Shown one piece after another: positions 1-7,099 of a stretch of 40,762 nt of DNA. Source of the stretch: Burkholderiales bacterium (lineage in GTDB: Bacteria > Pseudomonadota > Gammaproteobacteria > Burkholderiales > SG8-41); the NCBI GenBank assembly GCA_919902235.1, contig CAKKQX010000017.1, forward strand, positions 1-40,762. Direction: 5' to 3'. A model generated the notes under the pieces. The model worked only from the letters and a program-made list of their open reading frames with translations. It was not told the origin of the DNA and did not search any database. A program made the translations under genes and the position numbers. Position 1 is the stretch's first letter. Each line of letters opens with the position of its first letter.

Positions 1-25
1 GGCGTCGTCCTCGCAGCCGAAGAAG
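1..25. repeat. 25-bp terminal direct repeat (left copy)
   Basis: Bases 1-25 are identical to 40705-40729. Both copies lie in the same reading frame of the same ATPase gene and encode its FFGCEDDA stretch. Joining the window at this repeat restores one continuous 292-residue protein, so the molecule is circular or circularly permuted. The match stops at base 26 (A) versus 40730 (C). Confidence 0.85.
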
Positions 26-294
26 AAGCTCTTGCAGTGCTGCGTGGCCATGCCGAGCCAGGGCTGGCCTACCGCGGCGGCGGTGCATAACTGCTGCATC
101 AGCAGCGACTTGCCGAGCCCCCCGTCGCCCGAGAGAATGGCGACCGTGCCGCGCAGGAAAGCGCCATCCACGATCCAGTCGTAGGGCGGCGGCGTCGCGC
201 CCTGCCAGCGCGCGGGCGACCATGGGGCCAGTTGCTCGATCTGCCGCCTGGGCGCTATCTCGCCCGGCCACGGCCCGCGCACCGTATCGCCCAT
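1..294 (-). CDS. RepA/AAA_25-type replicative ATPase, N-terminal part (cut by window end)
   Basis: This is the first 98 codons of a RecA-fold ATPase of the kind found in plasmid RepA helicases and phage replication proteins, which use ATP to move along or load onto DNA. A Walker A box GDGGLGKS lies at residues 56-63 and an acidic CEDDA motif at 94-98, where this family carries its catalytic acidic residues. The start at 294 shares its A with the TGA stop of the upstream gene (TGATG), so the two are translationally coupled. The protein continues at 40704 with DELHRR and carries its Walker B strand there; total length would be 292 residues. The neighbours RusA and a Toprim-like protein support a replication role. 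The window end is an artificial break, not a mutation. Confidence 0.85.
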   Translation of the reverse strand, partial: MGDTVRGPWPGEIAPRRQIEQLAPWSPARWQGATPPPYDWIVDGAFLRGTVAILSGDGGLGKSLLMQQLCTAAAVGQPWLGMATQHCKSFFFGCEDDA

Positions 295-851
295 CAATCC
301 TCCATCGTGTGAACAGCAATGCCGCGTTTGCGGCTCTCGATCGCCAGGAGCGCCAAGCGCTCCGGCGTGTGGTGCATCGAGCGCGACACGAACACATCGC
401 GCATGGTCTCGGGCCATTCGACATAGGCGAAGCGCCGGTAGTCCATGCAGGCCAGCGCCGGAAGCCCCATCGCCTGCGATGTCTTGAGCGCCACCAGCGG
501 CTCGATCGCCAGGACCGCCGCATCCACCGGCTTGCCGAACAGCACGGCCGCGCCCTCGGAACTGCCGCTATCCACGATGTCTACCAGCGCGCCGTCCGGC
601 GCGATGACGTAGCGGCGGCAGCCGAACAGGCCTGTGCCGTCGTCGCAGGTGAACGGCAACACGATGGCGGATAACTCCGCGTGCCACAGCAGCATCGAGG
701 ATGGGCGCAGGGCAAGCGAAGCCAGGAACGCGCGCGGCCGCGCCTCGTCGCGCATGGGACTCGCGGTATGGACGATTCGGCGGTAGGCGGGGAAGTCCAG
801 GCCCGCAGGAAACGGCCCAGGTAGATCGGCGAATGAAATATCGGAGAACAT
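294..851 (-). CDS. Degenerate Toprim-like (primase-related) protein
   Basis: A 185-residue protein directly upstream of the RepA-type ATPase and overlapping it by one base. Residues around 95-150 resemble the Toprim half of phage primases: a hydrophobic AVLAIEPLVALKTSQAMGLPALACMD run occupies the place where the family has its glutamate-containing AEGIETALS motif, followed by VEWPETMRDVFV like the usual velP-vr-v strand. The metal-binding acidic residues expected of an active Toprim domain are not evident, so it may be inactive or structural. In related phages a Toprim primase commonly sits beside this ATPase, which supports the reading. In-frame codons upstream of 851 contain no ATG, GTG or TTG before a stop, so 851 is the start. 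Family assignment is tentative. Confidence 0.5.
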   Translation of the reverse strand: MFSDISFADLPGPFPAGLDFPAYRRIVHTASPMRDEARPRAFLASLALRPSSMLLWHAELSAIVLPFTCDDGTGLFGCRRYVIAPDGALVDIVDSGSSEGAAVLFGKPVDAAVLAIEPLVALKTSQAMGLPALACMDYRRFAYVEWPETMRDVFVSRSMHHTPERLALLAIESRKRGIAVHTMED

Positions 852-943
852 GGGCCGCAGTTCCCACCGCAGGAGAGGAAGTGGGGACAGCCGCCTGCGT
901 GCGGTTATCGGGAGCTACCCTAGCCCCCACTCTCGTCGGGAGA

Positions 944-1423
944 TTATTTCTTGGGCGCGGCGGCGTCAACAGGCGCGTCCATCTCCACGACGCCCACCCG
1001 CGCGCCCTGCACGGTTTTCTTGCCGCTGTTCTGCGCCGCCCACACCGCGCGCACGTCCCACACCAGGCTGTCGTCGGTCAGCACGCCCATGGTCTGCAAC
1101 AGGTCCAGCACCGGCTTGATTCGGTTGTCCACGTCCGCCTTGCCGACCGAGGGGCGCTCCAGGCGGATGTTCACGCGCACGCGGCCCTTGAGCTTTGGCA
1201 CGCGCTGGCGGCGCAGCTCCCATCCCGCCTCGTTGATCCAGGCGTTGTAGGCTTCGCTGCGCGCGCGGCCGCGCCCGGTGTTGATGAACATGTTGTTGGC
1301 GCTGGGCGGCATCGGCAGCGTGAAAAACGCGGCGCGGCGTCCCTGCTTGTCGAGATAGCCGCCGCCAACGGGATCAAGGCGCTGGCGGCGCGGCCACGAC
1401 ACGGGCGGCACGGCGATGGGCAT
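944..1423 (-). CDS. rusA: RusA-family Holliday junction resolvase
   Basis: A 159-residue endonuclease that resolves four-way DNA junctions during phage recombination and replication. The N-terminal LPMPPSANNMF (36-46) and the catalytic KADVDNRIKPVLD block (95-107) match RusA. D97, D99, K103 and D117/D118 correspond to the acidic and lysine active-site residues of the E. coli enzyme, and the spacing to GVLTDDSLV is typical. The start at 1423 overlaps the stop of the upstream HTH gene (TAATG). The open frame continues much further upstream, but that stretch overlaps the HTH gene and does not look like RusA. It pairs logically with the YqaJ and ERF recombination genes on the opposite strand. Confidence 0.9.
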   Translation of the reverse strand: MPIAVPPVSWPRRQRLDPVGGGYLDKQGRRAAFFTLPMPPSANNMFINTGRGRARSEAYNAWINEAGWELRRQRVPKLKGRVRVNIRLERPSVGKADVDNRIKPVLDLLQTMGVLTDDSLVWDVRAVWAAQNSGKKTVQGARVGVVEMDAPVDAAAPKK

Positions 1424-1635
1424 TATTTCCGGTGCGCGAAGTAGGAGAGCAGCGCGTCGGCCTTGACCTTGCCGCCGGTGCCCTTCTCGATCCGCTGCGC
1501 CGTCTTGGTGGTGATGAACGCCACCTTGTCGTCGCGGATGTTGTAGATCGTGCCGACGCTGGCGCCGATGCGCTGCGCCAGGAGATAGGCGCGGTCGTCC
1601 TCGGTGTCGAGATATGCGGCCAGCGGATTTGCCAT
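1423..1635 (-). CDS. Small Cro/YdaS-like helix-turn-helix protein
   Basis: A 70-residue protein at the head of the leftward replication operon, facing the early rightward operon across a 67-bp control region. Residues 18-40 (LLAQRIGASVGTIYNIRDDK) look like a helix-turn-helix in which the first residues of the second helix are polar, as in phage Cro, YdaS and XRE proteins. Position and size suggest an autoregulator that binds the repeats at 1662-1669 and 1690-1697. The stop TAA overlaps the start of rusA. There is no larger CI-type repressor nearby. The HTH call rests on helix pattern only. Confidence 0.6.
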   Translation of the reverse strand: MANPLAAYLDTEDDRAYLLAQRIGASVGTIYNIRDDKVAFITTKTAQRIEKGTGGKVKADALLSYFAHRK

Positions 1636-1702
1636 CGCGCGCTACTGTAGCAGAAATTTTCCGGTTGACAACATAAATTCCATTCTGTACGGTTGACCGG
1701 AA
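1636..1702. promoter_or_regulatory. Divergent early promoter/operator region
   Basis: This gap separates two head-to-head operons. CGGTTGAC occurs twice as a direct repeat (1662-1669, 1690-1697), and the second copy sits in CGGTTGACCG with short inverted arms. For the plus strand, TTGACA (1665-1670), a 17-bp spacer and TACGGT (1688-1693) would start transcription just before the ATG at 1703, nearly leaderless. For the minus strand, TTGTCA, a 16-bp spacer and TACAGT form a second promoter towards 1635. The 13-mer TTTCCGGTTGACA also occurs at the late promoter near 36867, on the minus strand. Confidence 0.55.
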
Positions 1703-1894
1703 ATGAGCCTGTTGCAAAAACTCCGCCAGCCGATCCTGACAGCCAAGTGGCTGCTGCTGCGTTGGTGGATGTACCGCAACGGCTTCCGGGTGCCGCGCGA
1801 CGTGTGGGGCATCGACGGCAAGCCCGAGGGCATGCGCGGCCTGGCGCTGCACATCGAGGGAGCGGGCGGCGCGAGCCCGAGGGAGTGGCGATGA
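1703..1894 (+). CDS. Hypothetical protein, first gene of rightward early operon
   Basis: A 63-residue basic protein of unknown function. It starts three bases after GACCGGAA, with no good Shine-Dalgarno, so translation may be leaderless. The N-terminal half is amphipathic with tryptophans (KWLLLRWWMYRNGF, 15-28), which could form a surface or membrane-associated helix. Its end overlaps the next start (ATGA at 1891-1894). The first gene after an early phage promoter often encodes a small regulator or host-takeover protein, but nothing in the sequence proves this. Confidence 0.6.
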   Translation: MSLLQKLRQPILTAKWLLLRWWMYRNGFRVPRDVWGIDGKPEGMRGLALHIEGAGGASPREWR

Positions 1895-2100
1895 TCGACC
1901 TGTTGGGCGCCGCATTCTCCGCGTATCTGCTGCTCGGGCAGCCGAACGACGGCGTTCCTTCTTCGCGCGCCAAGTTCGACACGTCGGCCGAGTGCGCCGC
2001 CGCCCTGGCGCGAGACGCGAAGAAATTCAGCCTCGACCCGGCGCGCTTCGAGTGCGTTCAGAACGGCGAGACGTGGATCATCAAGGGGAAGCTGAAATGA
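1891..2100 (+). CDS. Hypothetical small protein
   Basis: A 69-residue protein that overlaps both neighbours by ATGA, with a GGGAGTGG ribosome binding site in front of the ATG at 1891. The hydrophobic N-terminus (LLGAAFSAYLLLG) could be a short membrane or export segment. Two cysteines (in AECAAAL and FECVQNG) and the C-terminal NGETWIIKGKLK resemble other small phage proteins of the same build, such as the gene at 5905. I cannot assign a function. Confidence 0.6.
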   Translation: MIDLLGAAFSAYLLLGQPNDGVPSSRAKFDTSAECAAALARDAKKFSLDPARFECVQNGETWIIKGKLK

Positions 2101-2894
2101 CCGTCCTGTTCGACCTGACGCCCGAGGAAAAGCTGGAGCGCCGGAAATACATCGGCGGCTCCGAGGCTGGCAAGATCATGTCCGGCGAGTGGTACGACCT
2201 TTGGCGCGAGAAAAAAGGTTTGCAAGAGCCGGACGATCTATCGAACGTGCTGCCCGTGCAGCTCGGCAAGTGGACCGAGGAGTTCAACGCCGCGTGGTAC
2301 GAGAAGCAGTTCAAGGAGCCGGTGACGCAGCGCGGCAAGGTCATGGTCAGCCGCTCGCACACCTACATGCGCGCCAGCCTGGACGGCATTGTGGGCGACG
2401 CGATCTGGGAGGCCAAGCACGTCTCGGGCTTCGAGGACATGGACACCATCGTGCAGCGCTACATGCCGCAGCTTCATCACAACATGCTGTGCTCTGGCGC
2501 GCGCCGTGCCGTGCTCTCCGTGCTGGTCGGCACCCGCGCCTTCGAGCGCGTCCTGGTGGACTTCGACAGTTTCTACGGCGAGACGCTGTTGCAGATGGAG
2601 GAAGATTTCTGGCGCTTCATGGAGGGCGACGACGCGCCGCCGAACGGCAAGCCCGCGGAGCCGCCGGCGCCGCCCAAGGAGTTCCGCGACGTGGACATGC
2701 AGGGCAACAACGCCTGGGCGCACAACGCCGGGCTGTGGCTGGCGAACAAGGACGGCGTGGCGATCTTCAAGAGCGCCGAAAAGGAACTGAAGGCCCTGGT
2801 CGAGGCCGATGTCGGCAAAGCGACCGGCCACGGCATCGTGGCGAAGCGCGACAAACGTGGGTTGAGTATCAAGGAGGACAAGAATGGCCGTTGA
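2097..2894 (+). CDS. YqaJ-type phage recombination exonuclease
   Basis: A 265-residue nuclease of the lambda-exonuclease/YqaJ family, which resects DNA ends to leave single strands for annealing. The N-terminal RRKYIGGSEAGKIMSG (15-30) matches the YqaJ IGGSD-type motif, and GKWTEEFNAAWYEKQ (57-71) the conserved G-x-x-x-E helix. The catalytic D96 and the E105-A-K107 pair lie in SLDGIVGDAIWEAKH, followed by MPQLHHNM like the family's QLQHYM. The start at 2097 overlaps the upstream stop (ATGA). The upstream in-frame extension was rejected because it lies inside that gene. It overlaps the ERF annealing gene by 11 bases, the expected two-gene recombination system. Confidence 0.88.
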   Translation: MTVLFDLTPEEKLERRKYIGGSEAGKIMSGEWYDLWREKKGLQEPDDLSNVLPVQLGKWTEEFNAAWYEKQFKEPVTQRGKVMVSRSHTYMRASLDGIVGDAIWEAKHVSGFEDMDTIVQRYMPQLHHNMLCSGARRAVLSVLVGTRAFERVLVDFDSFYGETLLQMEEDFWRFMEGDDAPPNGKPAEPPAPPKEFRDVDMQGNNAWAHNAGLWLANKDGVAIFKSAEKELKALVEADVGKATGHGIVAKRDKRGLSIKEDKNGR

Positions 2895-3774
2895 TCCCGA
2901 GACCGGCGAGGTCCGCGACGAAATGCCGCAGCCCGCGCCCGCGCCGCGCACGACGCCGCCGCAGGTGGCGGCCGCCGTCGTGGCGGTGATGAAAAAGGTC
3001 AAGCAACTCGGCTACGACGACACGAATCAGCATCAGCGCTACGGGTTCGTGTCGATCGACAAGTTCCTGGCCTTCATGGGGCCGCTGCTGGCGGAGGCCG
3101 GGCTGACGCTCGATGTCGAGGAGGTCGGCTACGACATCAGGCGCCAGGGCGGAACGGACCGGGACACCGGGAACGCCAAGGAAAGCGCGTGGCTGTACGC
3201 GCAGTACCGGCTCTGGCTGGTGCATGAAAGCGGGGCGATGAGCGCGCCCTACAGCCGCTCGATCCTGGTGCCGGTCAGCGGGCCGCAGGCGTTCGGCTCG
3301 GCCGAAAGCTATGTGGTCAAGCGGTTCCTGCGCACCAAGTTCTTCGTGCCCACGGGCGACAAGGACGACGCCGATCTGACGGCCGCCGGCGAGGTGCAGC
3401 CCAGGGGCGCGCAGACGCGCCAGGCCGCCCGGTCGGGGGCTGCCTACCAGCCCGGCGCTCAAGACGTGCCCATGGCCCAAAAACCGGCCCCCTCGCCCGC
3501 TCCGGCAGCCCCGGCCGGGAAAGCCCTCGGGCCGGACGATCCGGCATACGACAAGGCCCTGCGCGATTTCGAGACCATCAAGGCGCGGGCCGGCGCGGCG
3601 GCGGACCATGCCGCGCTGGAAACGGTGCTGCTGGAGAACCAGAAGCGGCTGGAGGAGATCGGCGAGCTGGGGCTGCAACCCAGGCAGGCGGTCGAGACGC
3701 TGCTGGGGCGTATCCAGGACAAGATGAACAAGCTGAAGGGCGGCTTCGACGCGACCACGGGAGCGCGCATCTAA
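2884..3774 (+). CDS. erf: ERF-family single-strand DNA annealing protein
   Basis: A 296-residue recombinase of the P22 ERF superfamily that anneals complementary single strands, working with the upstream exonuclease. The diagnostic ERF core is at residues 133-165: SGPQAFGSAESYVVKRFLR followed by a TGDKDDAD motif. Residues 27-100 carry the preceding YGFVSIDKFLAFMGPLLAEAGL helices. A proline/alanine-rich linker (about 170-225) leads to a helical C-terminal region, the usual place for single-strand binding or protein contacts. An AAGGAGG-like site precedes the ATG at 2884. Confidence 0.88.
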   Translation: MAVDPETGEVRDEMPQPAPAPRTTPPQVAAAVVAVMKKVKQLGYDDTNQHQRYGFVSIDKFLAFMGPLLAEAGLTLDVEEVGYDIRRQGGTDRDTGNAKESAWLYAQYRLWLVHESGAMSAPYSRSILVPVSGPQAFGSAESYVVKRFLRTKFFVPTGDKDDADLTAAGEVQPRGAQTRQAARSGAAYQPGAQDVPMAQKPAPSPAPAAPAGKALGPDDPAYDKALRDFETIKARAGAAADHAALETVLLENQKRLEEIGELGLQPRQAVETLLGRIQDKMNKLKGGFDATTGARI

Positions 3775-3775
3775 C

Positions 3776-4198
3776 GTGACCGACACCTCGGCCCCCGATG
3801 CGCTGGACCAGTTCCTCGGCGAGTTTCGCGAGGAGTTGAAAAAGCGCGCCGGCCTGCGGGCGCTGGTCAAGGAGGCCGACGAACGGCGCGAGGCGGTGCT
3901 GGCGCAGCAGGCGCTGGCGGCGCGCAAGAGGCCGGACTTTGGCATTCATCCCGGCGGAATAGTGCCCGAGGGCGACCCGCGCATGGTGCTGGCCAATGCC
4001 TGGAAGCCGCCGTCCCTGGACGAGGCGAAGCTGGCGGCGAAGGCCAGCGCGGAATACGCCCAGGCGACGGCGCGGTGGCTGGAGCAGTACAAGGCGCTGG
4101 AGCATGTCGAGGCGACGATCAAGCACATGGAGACTCGCTGGGAGACTTGGCGCACCCGCGCCGCCAGTGCGCGGCAACTGCGAAGGATGGAGGGATAG
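3776..4198 (+). CDS. Hypothetical coiled-coil protein
   Basis: A 140-residue, strongly charged, mostly helical protein starting with GTG one base after the erf stop. Residues 10-55 and 85-138 form long amphipathic helices rich in Glu, Arg and Ala, so a coiled coil or helical dimer is likely. Its position right after the exonuclease/ERF pair suggests an accessory to recombination or replication, but no motif supports a specific function. Confidence 0.65.
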   Translation: MTDTSAPDALDQFLGEFREELKKRAGLRALVKEADERREAVLAQQALAARKRPDFGIHPGGIVPEGDPRMVLANAWKPPSLDEAKLAAKASAEYAQATARWLEQYKALEHVEATIKHMETRWETWRTRAASARQLRRMEG

Positions 4199-4408
4199 AT
4201 GCGTGTCGCGTTGCGCGAGGACCAGATCGACCTGATCCGCGATTGTCTCGTCCATCTGTCCGGTCGCATGGAGGAACGCCTGCGTCCGGCATCCAACAGC
4301 ACGGTGACGGACAATCTCTCGCACAAAATCTGCCGCAAGCGGATCGCCGAAATTCTCGCAACCCTACCGATGGAGAAGCCCAATGCCCTGGAAACCGAAC
4401 GAAGCTAA
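4199..4408 (+). CDS. Hypothetical small protein
   Basis: A 69-residue protein starting immediately after the upstream stop, with AAGGATGGAGGG as ribosome binding site. The sequence is predicted helical (REDQIDLIRDCLVHLSGRMEERL). Its 3' end overlaps the next gene by 26 bases in another frame. No known motif. Confidence 0.6.
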   Translation: MRVALREDQIDLIRDCLVHLSGRMEERLRPASNSTVTDNLSHKICRKRIAEILATLPMEKPNALETERS

Positions 4409-4571
4409 ACGCTTCACCAAAAAGGCCGACACGCCGAAGCGCAAGCGGCAGTTTGCGAAAGTCGCAAACTCGATGCTCAAGCGCGGCCAGAGCGAGGGCA
4501 GCGCCGTGCGCGCGGGCAACGCCGCGGTGAAGAAGGCGCGGGCCAAGCGGCTCGCCAAGGCAAAGCTGTGA
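4383..4571 (+). CDS. Small basic phage protein (MPWKP-type)
   Basis: A 62-residue, very basic protein. The pattern MPWKPNEAKRFTKKADTPK, then RQFAKVANSMLKRG and SEGSAVRAGNAAVKK, is one I recognise from many phage genomes as a short conserved protein of unknown function. High Lys/Arg content suggests nucleic-acid binding. It overlaps the preceding gene by 26 bases and the following one by GTGA. Confidence 0.7.
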   Translation: MPWKPNEAKRFTKKADTPKRKRQFAKVANSMLKRGQSEGSAVRAGNAAVKKARAKRLAKAKL

Positions 4572-4762
4572 GGCTCCGCGCATTTGAGATCGGCGCCGTG
4601 GTGGTAGGCCATTTCCTCGGCGCAGCCGTGATCTCTATGGCTCTTTCGAGCGCCATAGATGCGGTGTTCATGGGCTGGCGCGCGCACGCATTCGCTTGGG
4701 TTTCGATAGCCTTGGCGATACTTAGTTGGGGCGCTGCTTTTTGGTTTGAGGTGCTGTCGTGA
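4568..4762 (+). CDS. Small two-helix membrane protein
   Basis: A 64-residue protein beginning at GTG 4568, overlapping the upstream stop (GTGA). Two hydrophobic stretches, about residues 8-30 and 40-62, should span the membrane as a hairpin. Early phage membrane proteins of this size often act in superinfection exclusion or host-membrane control, but this is inference from topology. It is too far from the lysis cassette to be the obvious holin. Confidence 0.6.
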   Translation: MRLRAFEIGAVVVGHFLGAAVISMALSSAIDAVFMGWRAHAFAWVSIALAILSWGAAFWFEVLS

Positions 4763-5034
4763 CCGCGCCCGCAGCTCCGCCTGCGCCGGCCCAGATGCTG
4801 GAGCCGGTGAGGCCGTACAGCATCATGATCTGGACGAAGCGCGGCGCGTGCTACACGTTCACGGGCCTGGTGATCCCGTGGCCCGCGCTCATCAAGCTTA
4901 TCCGCGCCGATGGCTACGCGATCTCGGACGGGGCCTACATCCCGCACGACTGCATCAGCGAGATCGTGCGGCCCGACATGACGATGCAGGCCCCGGCGTT
5001 GACGGGCGCTCTGGAAGGGATGGCGCGGGCATGA
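4759..5034 (+). CDS. Hypothetical protein
   Basis: A 91-residue protein starting with GTG (GTGA overlap). After a Pro/Ala-rich tail of about 17 residues it has a compact core: SIMIWTKRGACYTFTGLVIPWPALIKLIRADGYAI. The core alternates strand-helix and could be a small SH3-like or winged fold. Function unknown. Confidence 0.55.
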   Translation: MTAPAAPPAPAQMLEPVRPYSIMIWTKRGACYTFTGLVIPWPALIKLIRADGYAISDGAYIPHDCISEIVRPDMTMQAPALTGALEGMARA

Positions 5035-5429
5035 CCAACCTCGTATCCGTGTTGCTCATCATCGGCGCGGCGGGAGCGGGCGTTGCTGCTGGCGTGTGGG
5101 TAAAGCAACACCGTCTAATATCGCGCTTCCGGGGGTTGGCTCGCTACCCAGCGGTCTCCCCTGCGGGCAAATCCAGCATCGATTCGTTGCTGTATTCTGA
5201 CGGGCGGCTCGCCATTCGATTTATCACCGGCGAGACATGGATTTACAGCGGCATCCCCCACGCGGTTTACAAGGCATTGCTACGCTCCCCCCATCCCGCG
5301 ACATTCTACAACGGTAATATTCTTGATAAATACCCGAGGATATACGGCCTTGTGAGTATAACTGAAGAATGGCGCTTTAAAGATGTTGTTATTTCTTGCA
5401 TCCCCGCCCCCACGGGATACCGGAAGTGA
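5031..5429 (+). CDS. Membrane-anchored KTSC-domain protein
   Basis: A 132-residue protein with an N-terminal transmembrane segment (residues 4-24) followed by a KTSC domain (about 48-110). Characteristic points are the SSIDSLLYSDGRLAIRF strand, the ETWIYSGIPHAVYKALL turn-helix and a final NILDKYPR like the family's N-x-I-R-x-x-Y. KTSC domains occur in phage and host proteins, and are thought to act with RNA- or DNA-modifying partners; the biochemical role is unclear. A second KTSC protein, without membrane anchor, is encoded at 36027-36233. The start ATG overlaps the upstream stop, and local base composition near 5300-5400 is more AT-rich than its neighbours. Confidence 0.7.
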   Translation: MTNLVSVLLIIGAAGAGVAAGVWVKQHRLISRFRGLARYPAVSPAGKSSIDSLLYSDGRLAIRFITGETWIYSGIPHAVYKALLRSPHPATFYNGNILDKYPRIYGLVSITEEWRFKDVVISCIPAPTGYRK

Positions 5430-5908
5430 ACTTTCGCATCATCACCTACATCGACACGCTGGGCATGATGGCGGGGCTCTGGCGCCGCCGCGCCGACATG
5501 CCGGGCACTCCCGGCGTGCTGCCGCTGCGGGAATGGCGCGACGGAGCCGGACACGATCTGCCGGTGCTGGCGGCGGGCAAGGATGCGTGGCACGGCGCGC
5601 GCAACGTCATCAACCGGGTGCAGCGCGCGCTCGCCGCCGACATCGTGGCCGCCGCCAGGATCGAGGCGCTTCAGCCAGCGACCGTGCAGCCCTGGGGCAA
5701 GGACGTGGAAGCCGCCGAGTTCGACACGTTTCTGCTACCGCTGGCGACGAATCCGGGATGCTTCAACTACTGCGGCAGCGCGACCATGCACTTGCCGGTC
5801 GGGCACTTGGTCTGGCTCAACGCCGCCATGCCGCACAGCGCCTCGAATTTCGGGCTGCACCCGCGCTATCATCTGGTGATCGAGGTCAAGAAGCCGGAGG
5901 TCGCATGA
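5426..5908 (+). CDS. Aspartyl/asparaginyl beta-hydroxylase-like (cupin) protein
   Basis: A 160-residue protein starting with GTG, overlapping the upstream stop. Its C-terminal half matches the Asp/Asn beta-hydroxylase family of 2-oxoglutarate/iron oxygenases: LPLATNPGCF (104-113), a VGHLVWLNAAMPHSASN turn (125-141) and HPRYHLVIEV (145-154). H137 fits the second iron ligand and R147 the 2-oxoglutarate-binding arginine. The first iron-binding histidine, which the family carries two residues before the proline, is Leu103 here (FLLPL instead of LHIPL-like). The protein may be catalytically altered or inactive. Related genes occur in other phages with unknown substrates. Confidence 0.65.
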   Translation: MNFRIITYIDTLGMMAGLWRRRADMPGTPGVLPLREWRDGAGHDLPVLAAGKDAWHGARNVINRVQRALAADIVAAARIEALQPATVQPWGKDVEAAEFDTFLLPLATNPGCFNYCGSATMHLPVGHLVWLNAAMPHSASNFGLHPRYHLVIEVKKPEVA

Positions 5909-6117
5909 AATCCTGGGCCGTGGTGCTGATGCTGTCGCTGCCGGCGGGCGTGGACGCGCCGATCGCGCTGGAGCCCACGCAGATCATCATCGTCTGGGGC
6001 ATCGCTACCGAGACGGACTGCCGCCGCTGGGCGCTGCCGGATTTCCGCGAGCGCGCCGTGAAGCTCGGCCTCAAGGTCGAGAAGGAAGATTGCGAGTACC
6101 GAGAGCAGCCGCGGTGA
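5905..6117 (+). CDS. Small exported protein with two cysteines
   Basis: A 70-residue protein overlapping the upstream stop (ATGA). The first 18 residues have a lysine, a hydrophobic core (WAVVLMLSLPAG) and a VDA-like cleavage site, so Sec export is likely. The mature part has C43-like and C62-like cysteines (ETDCRRW and KEDCEYR) that could form a disulphide in the periplasm. The architecture resembles the small protein at 1891. Function unknown. Confidence 0.6.
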   Translation: MKSWAVVLMLSLPAGVDAPIALEPTQIIIVWGIATETDCRRWALPDFRERAVKLGLKVEKEDCEYREQPR

Positions 6118-6120
6118 CGC

Positions 6121-6390
6121 TTGGCCGACAGGAAGGATTTCATCCAGGCCGCGAACACCGGGCAGTTGTTCCCCAACCTGCGGCGCACCAGCGAGCGGTC
6201 GCCGCACTACACGGGCACGATGAACATCGAGGGCGTGCTGTACGACCTCTACGCGCGGGTGAGAAAAATGCGCAACGGCAACGACTTTTTTTTCATCCAG
6301 GCGCGCAAGCGGTCGGATCGGACGTGGCTCAACAGGCTGGACAACCAGGAGCCGGCGGCCAAGACTTTTGGAGACGTGAAATGGGAGTGA
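6121..6390 (+). CDS. DUF736-like small protein
   Basis: An 89-residue protein. NTGQLFPNLRRTSERSPHYTGTMNIEGVLYDLYARVRK resembles the pattern G-x-LF-x-N-x-R-K-x-x-x-x-P-x-Y-x-G-x-I-N-V-x-G-x-x-Y found in small single-sheet phage proteins near replication and recombination genes. That suggests an OB-like fold and perhaps nucleic-acid binding. The only start in this frame is TTG at 6121, without a convincing Shine-Dalgarno. The end overlaps the next gene by 10 bases. Confidence 0.5.
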   Translation: MADRKDFIQAANTGQLFPNLRRTSERSPHYTGTMNIEGVLYDLYARVRKMRNGNDFFFIQARKRSDRTWLNRLDNQEPAAKTFGDVKWE

Positions 6391-6809
6391 CGAACGACGA
6401 TCTGCGGGAGAAGGTGGTGCAGGCCATAACGGCCCCAGGCACACGCTTTACCAGAGCCGACGCCGCGATCCGCGCGGTGCTGACGTACTACGCGGAGAAG
6501 GGGTTTTCGGACGCTGTTTATAAAGCGGCAGTAACCGCGCCATACATTGGCGGACAGCCAATAGATCGAATGGCGCGAGCCATGATGCGCGCCGCCCTGG
6601 CGCGCCGCCAGCCCCGCATGAAGCAGAAGCATGATCCGCGAACAGATGCTGTTGCGCGTGCGCTCTACAATTTCAGTGAGTCGCCGTTCTATGACACAAA
6701 ACCAGATACGCCGTGGCGCAAGGCCAAATCCATTAAGAAGTACTTATACACGACACAGGCAATCGTCGCGCTGAAAGCAGCCGAACTGCCGAAGCGGAGG
6801 CGGAAATGA
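6381..6809 (+). CDS. Hypothetical protein
   Basis: A 142-residue basic protein starting at ATG 6381. The N-terminal 60 residues look globular and helical (LREKVVQAITAPGTRFTRADAAIRAVL). The C-terminus is basic (KKYL...LPKRRRK). A DNA-binding role is possible from charge alone. It overlaps both neighbours. I do not recognise the family. Confidence 0.6.
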   Translation: MGVTNDDLREKVVQAITAPGTRFTRADAAIRAVLTYYAEKGFSDAVYKAAVTAPYIGGQPIDRMARAMMRAALARRQPRMKQKHDPRTDAVARALYNFSESPFYDTKPDTPWRKAKSIKKYLYTTQAIVALKAAELPKRRRK

Positions 6810-7099
6810 CCCTACACAACGCAATCACAGTTGCTGCCAAGGGCGTGACTGATATGGCCGAGCGCGATCCGATGGACGATGTGGTGCACAACAACAAGCT
6901 ATGGGGCGACAAAGTAACTATTCTCGAAGAACGTTACGACGACCTTAAGGCGCTGGTGCGGGAGTTGCGGGCGGCGCTGGAATTGGTACTGCCAATGGTG
7001 AGGGGGTACGTGTCAATTTATCCGGTTGGAAGCAACGCAGAATATCTCCGCGCCGCCAATGAAGCTCTCGCCAAATTCGCCGAGGGAGAAAGCAAATGA
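6806..7099 (+). CDS. Hypothetical coiled-coil protein
   Basis: A 97-residue protein whose start overlaps the upstream stop (ATGA). Residues 38-65 (KVTILEERYDDLKALVRELRAALELVL) form a clear heptad-like amphipathic helix. No enzyme motif is visible. Base use is less GC-rich than the late genes, as in most of this operon's distal part. Confidence 0.6.
   Translation: MTLHNAITVAAKGVTDMAERDPMDDVVHNNKLWGDKVTILEERYDDLKALVRELRAALELVLPMVRGYVSIYPVGSNAEYLRAANEALAKFAEGESK

Noticed and set aside
1374-1982. Long minus-strand frames across the early control region (to 1915 and 1982)
   Set aside because: They run through two promoters and three better-supported genes, and their products are Arg/Ala/Ser-rich.
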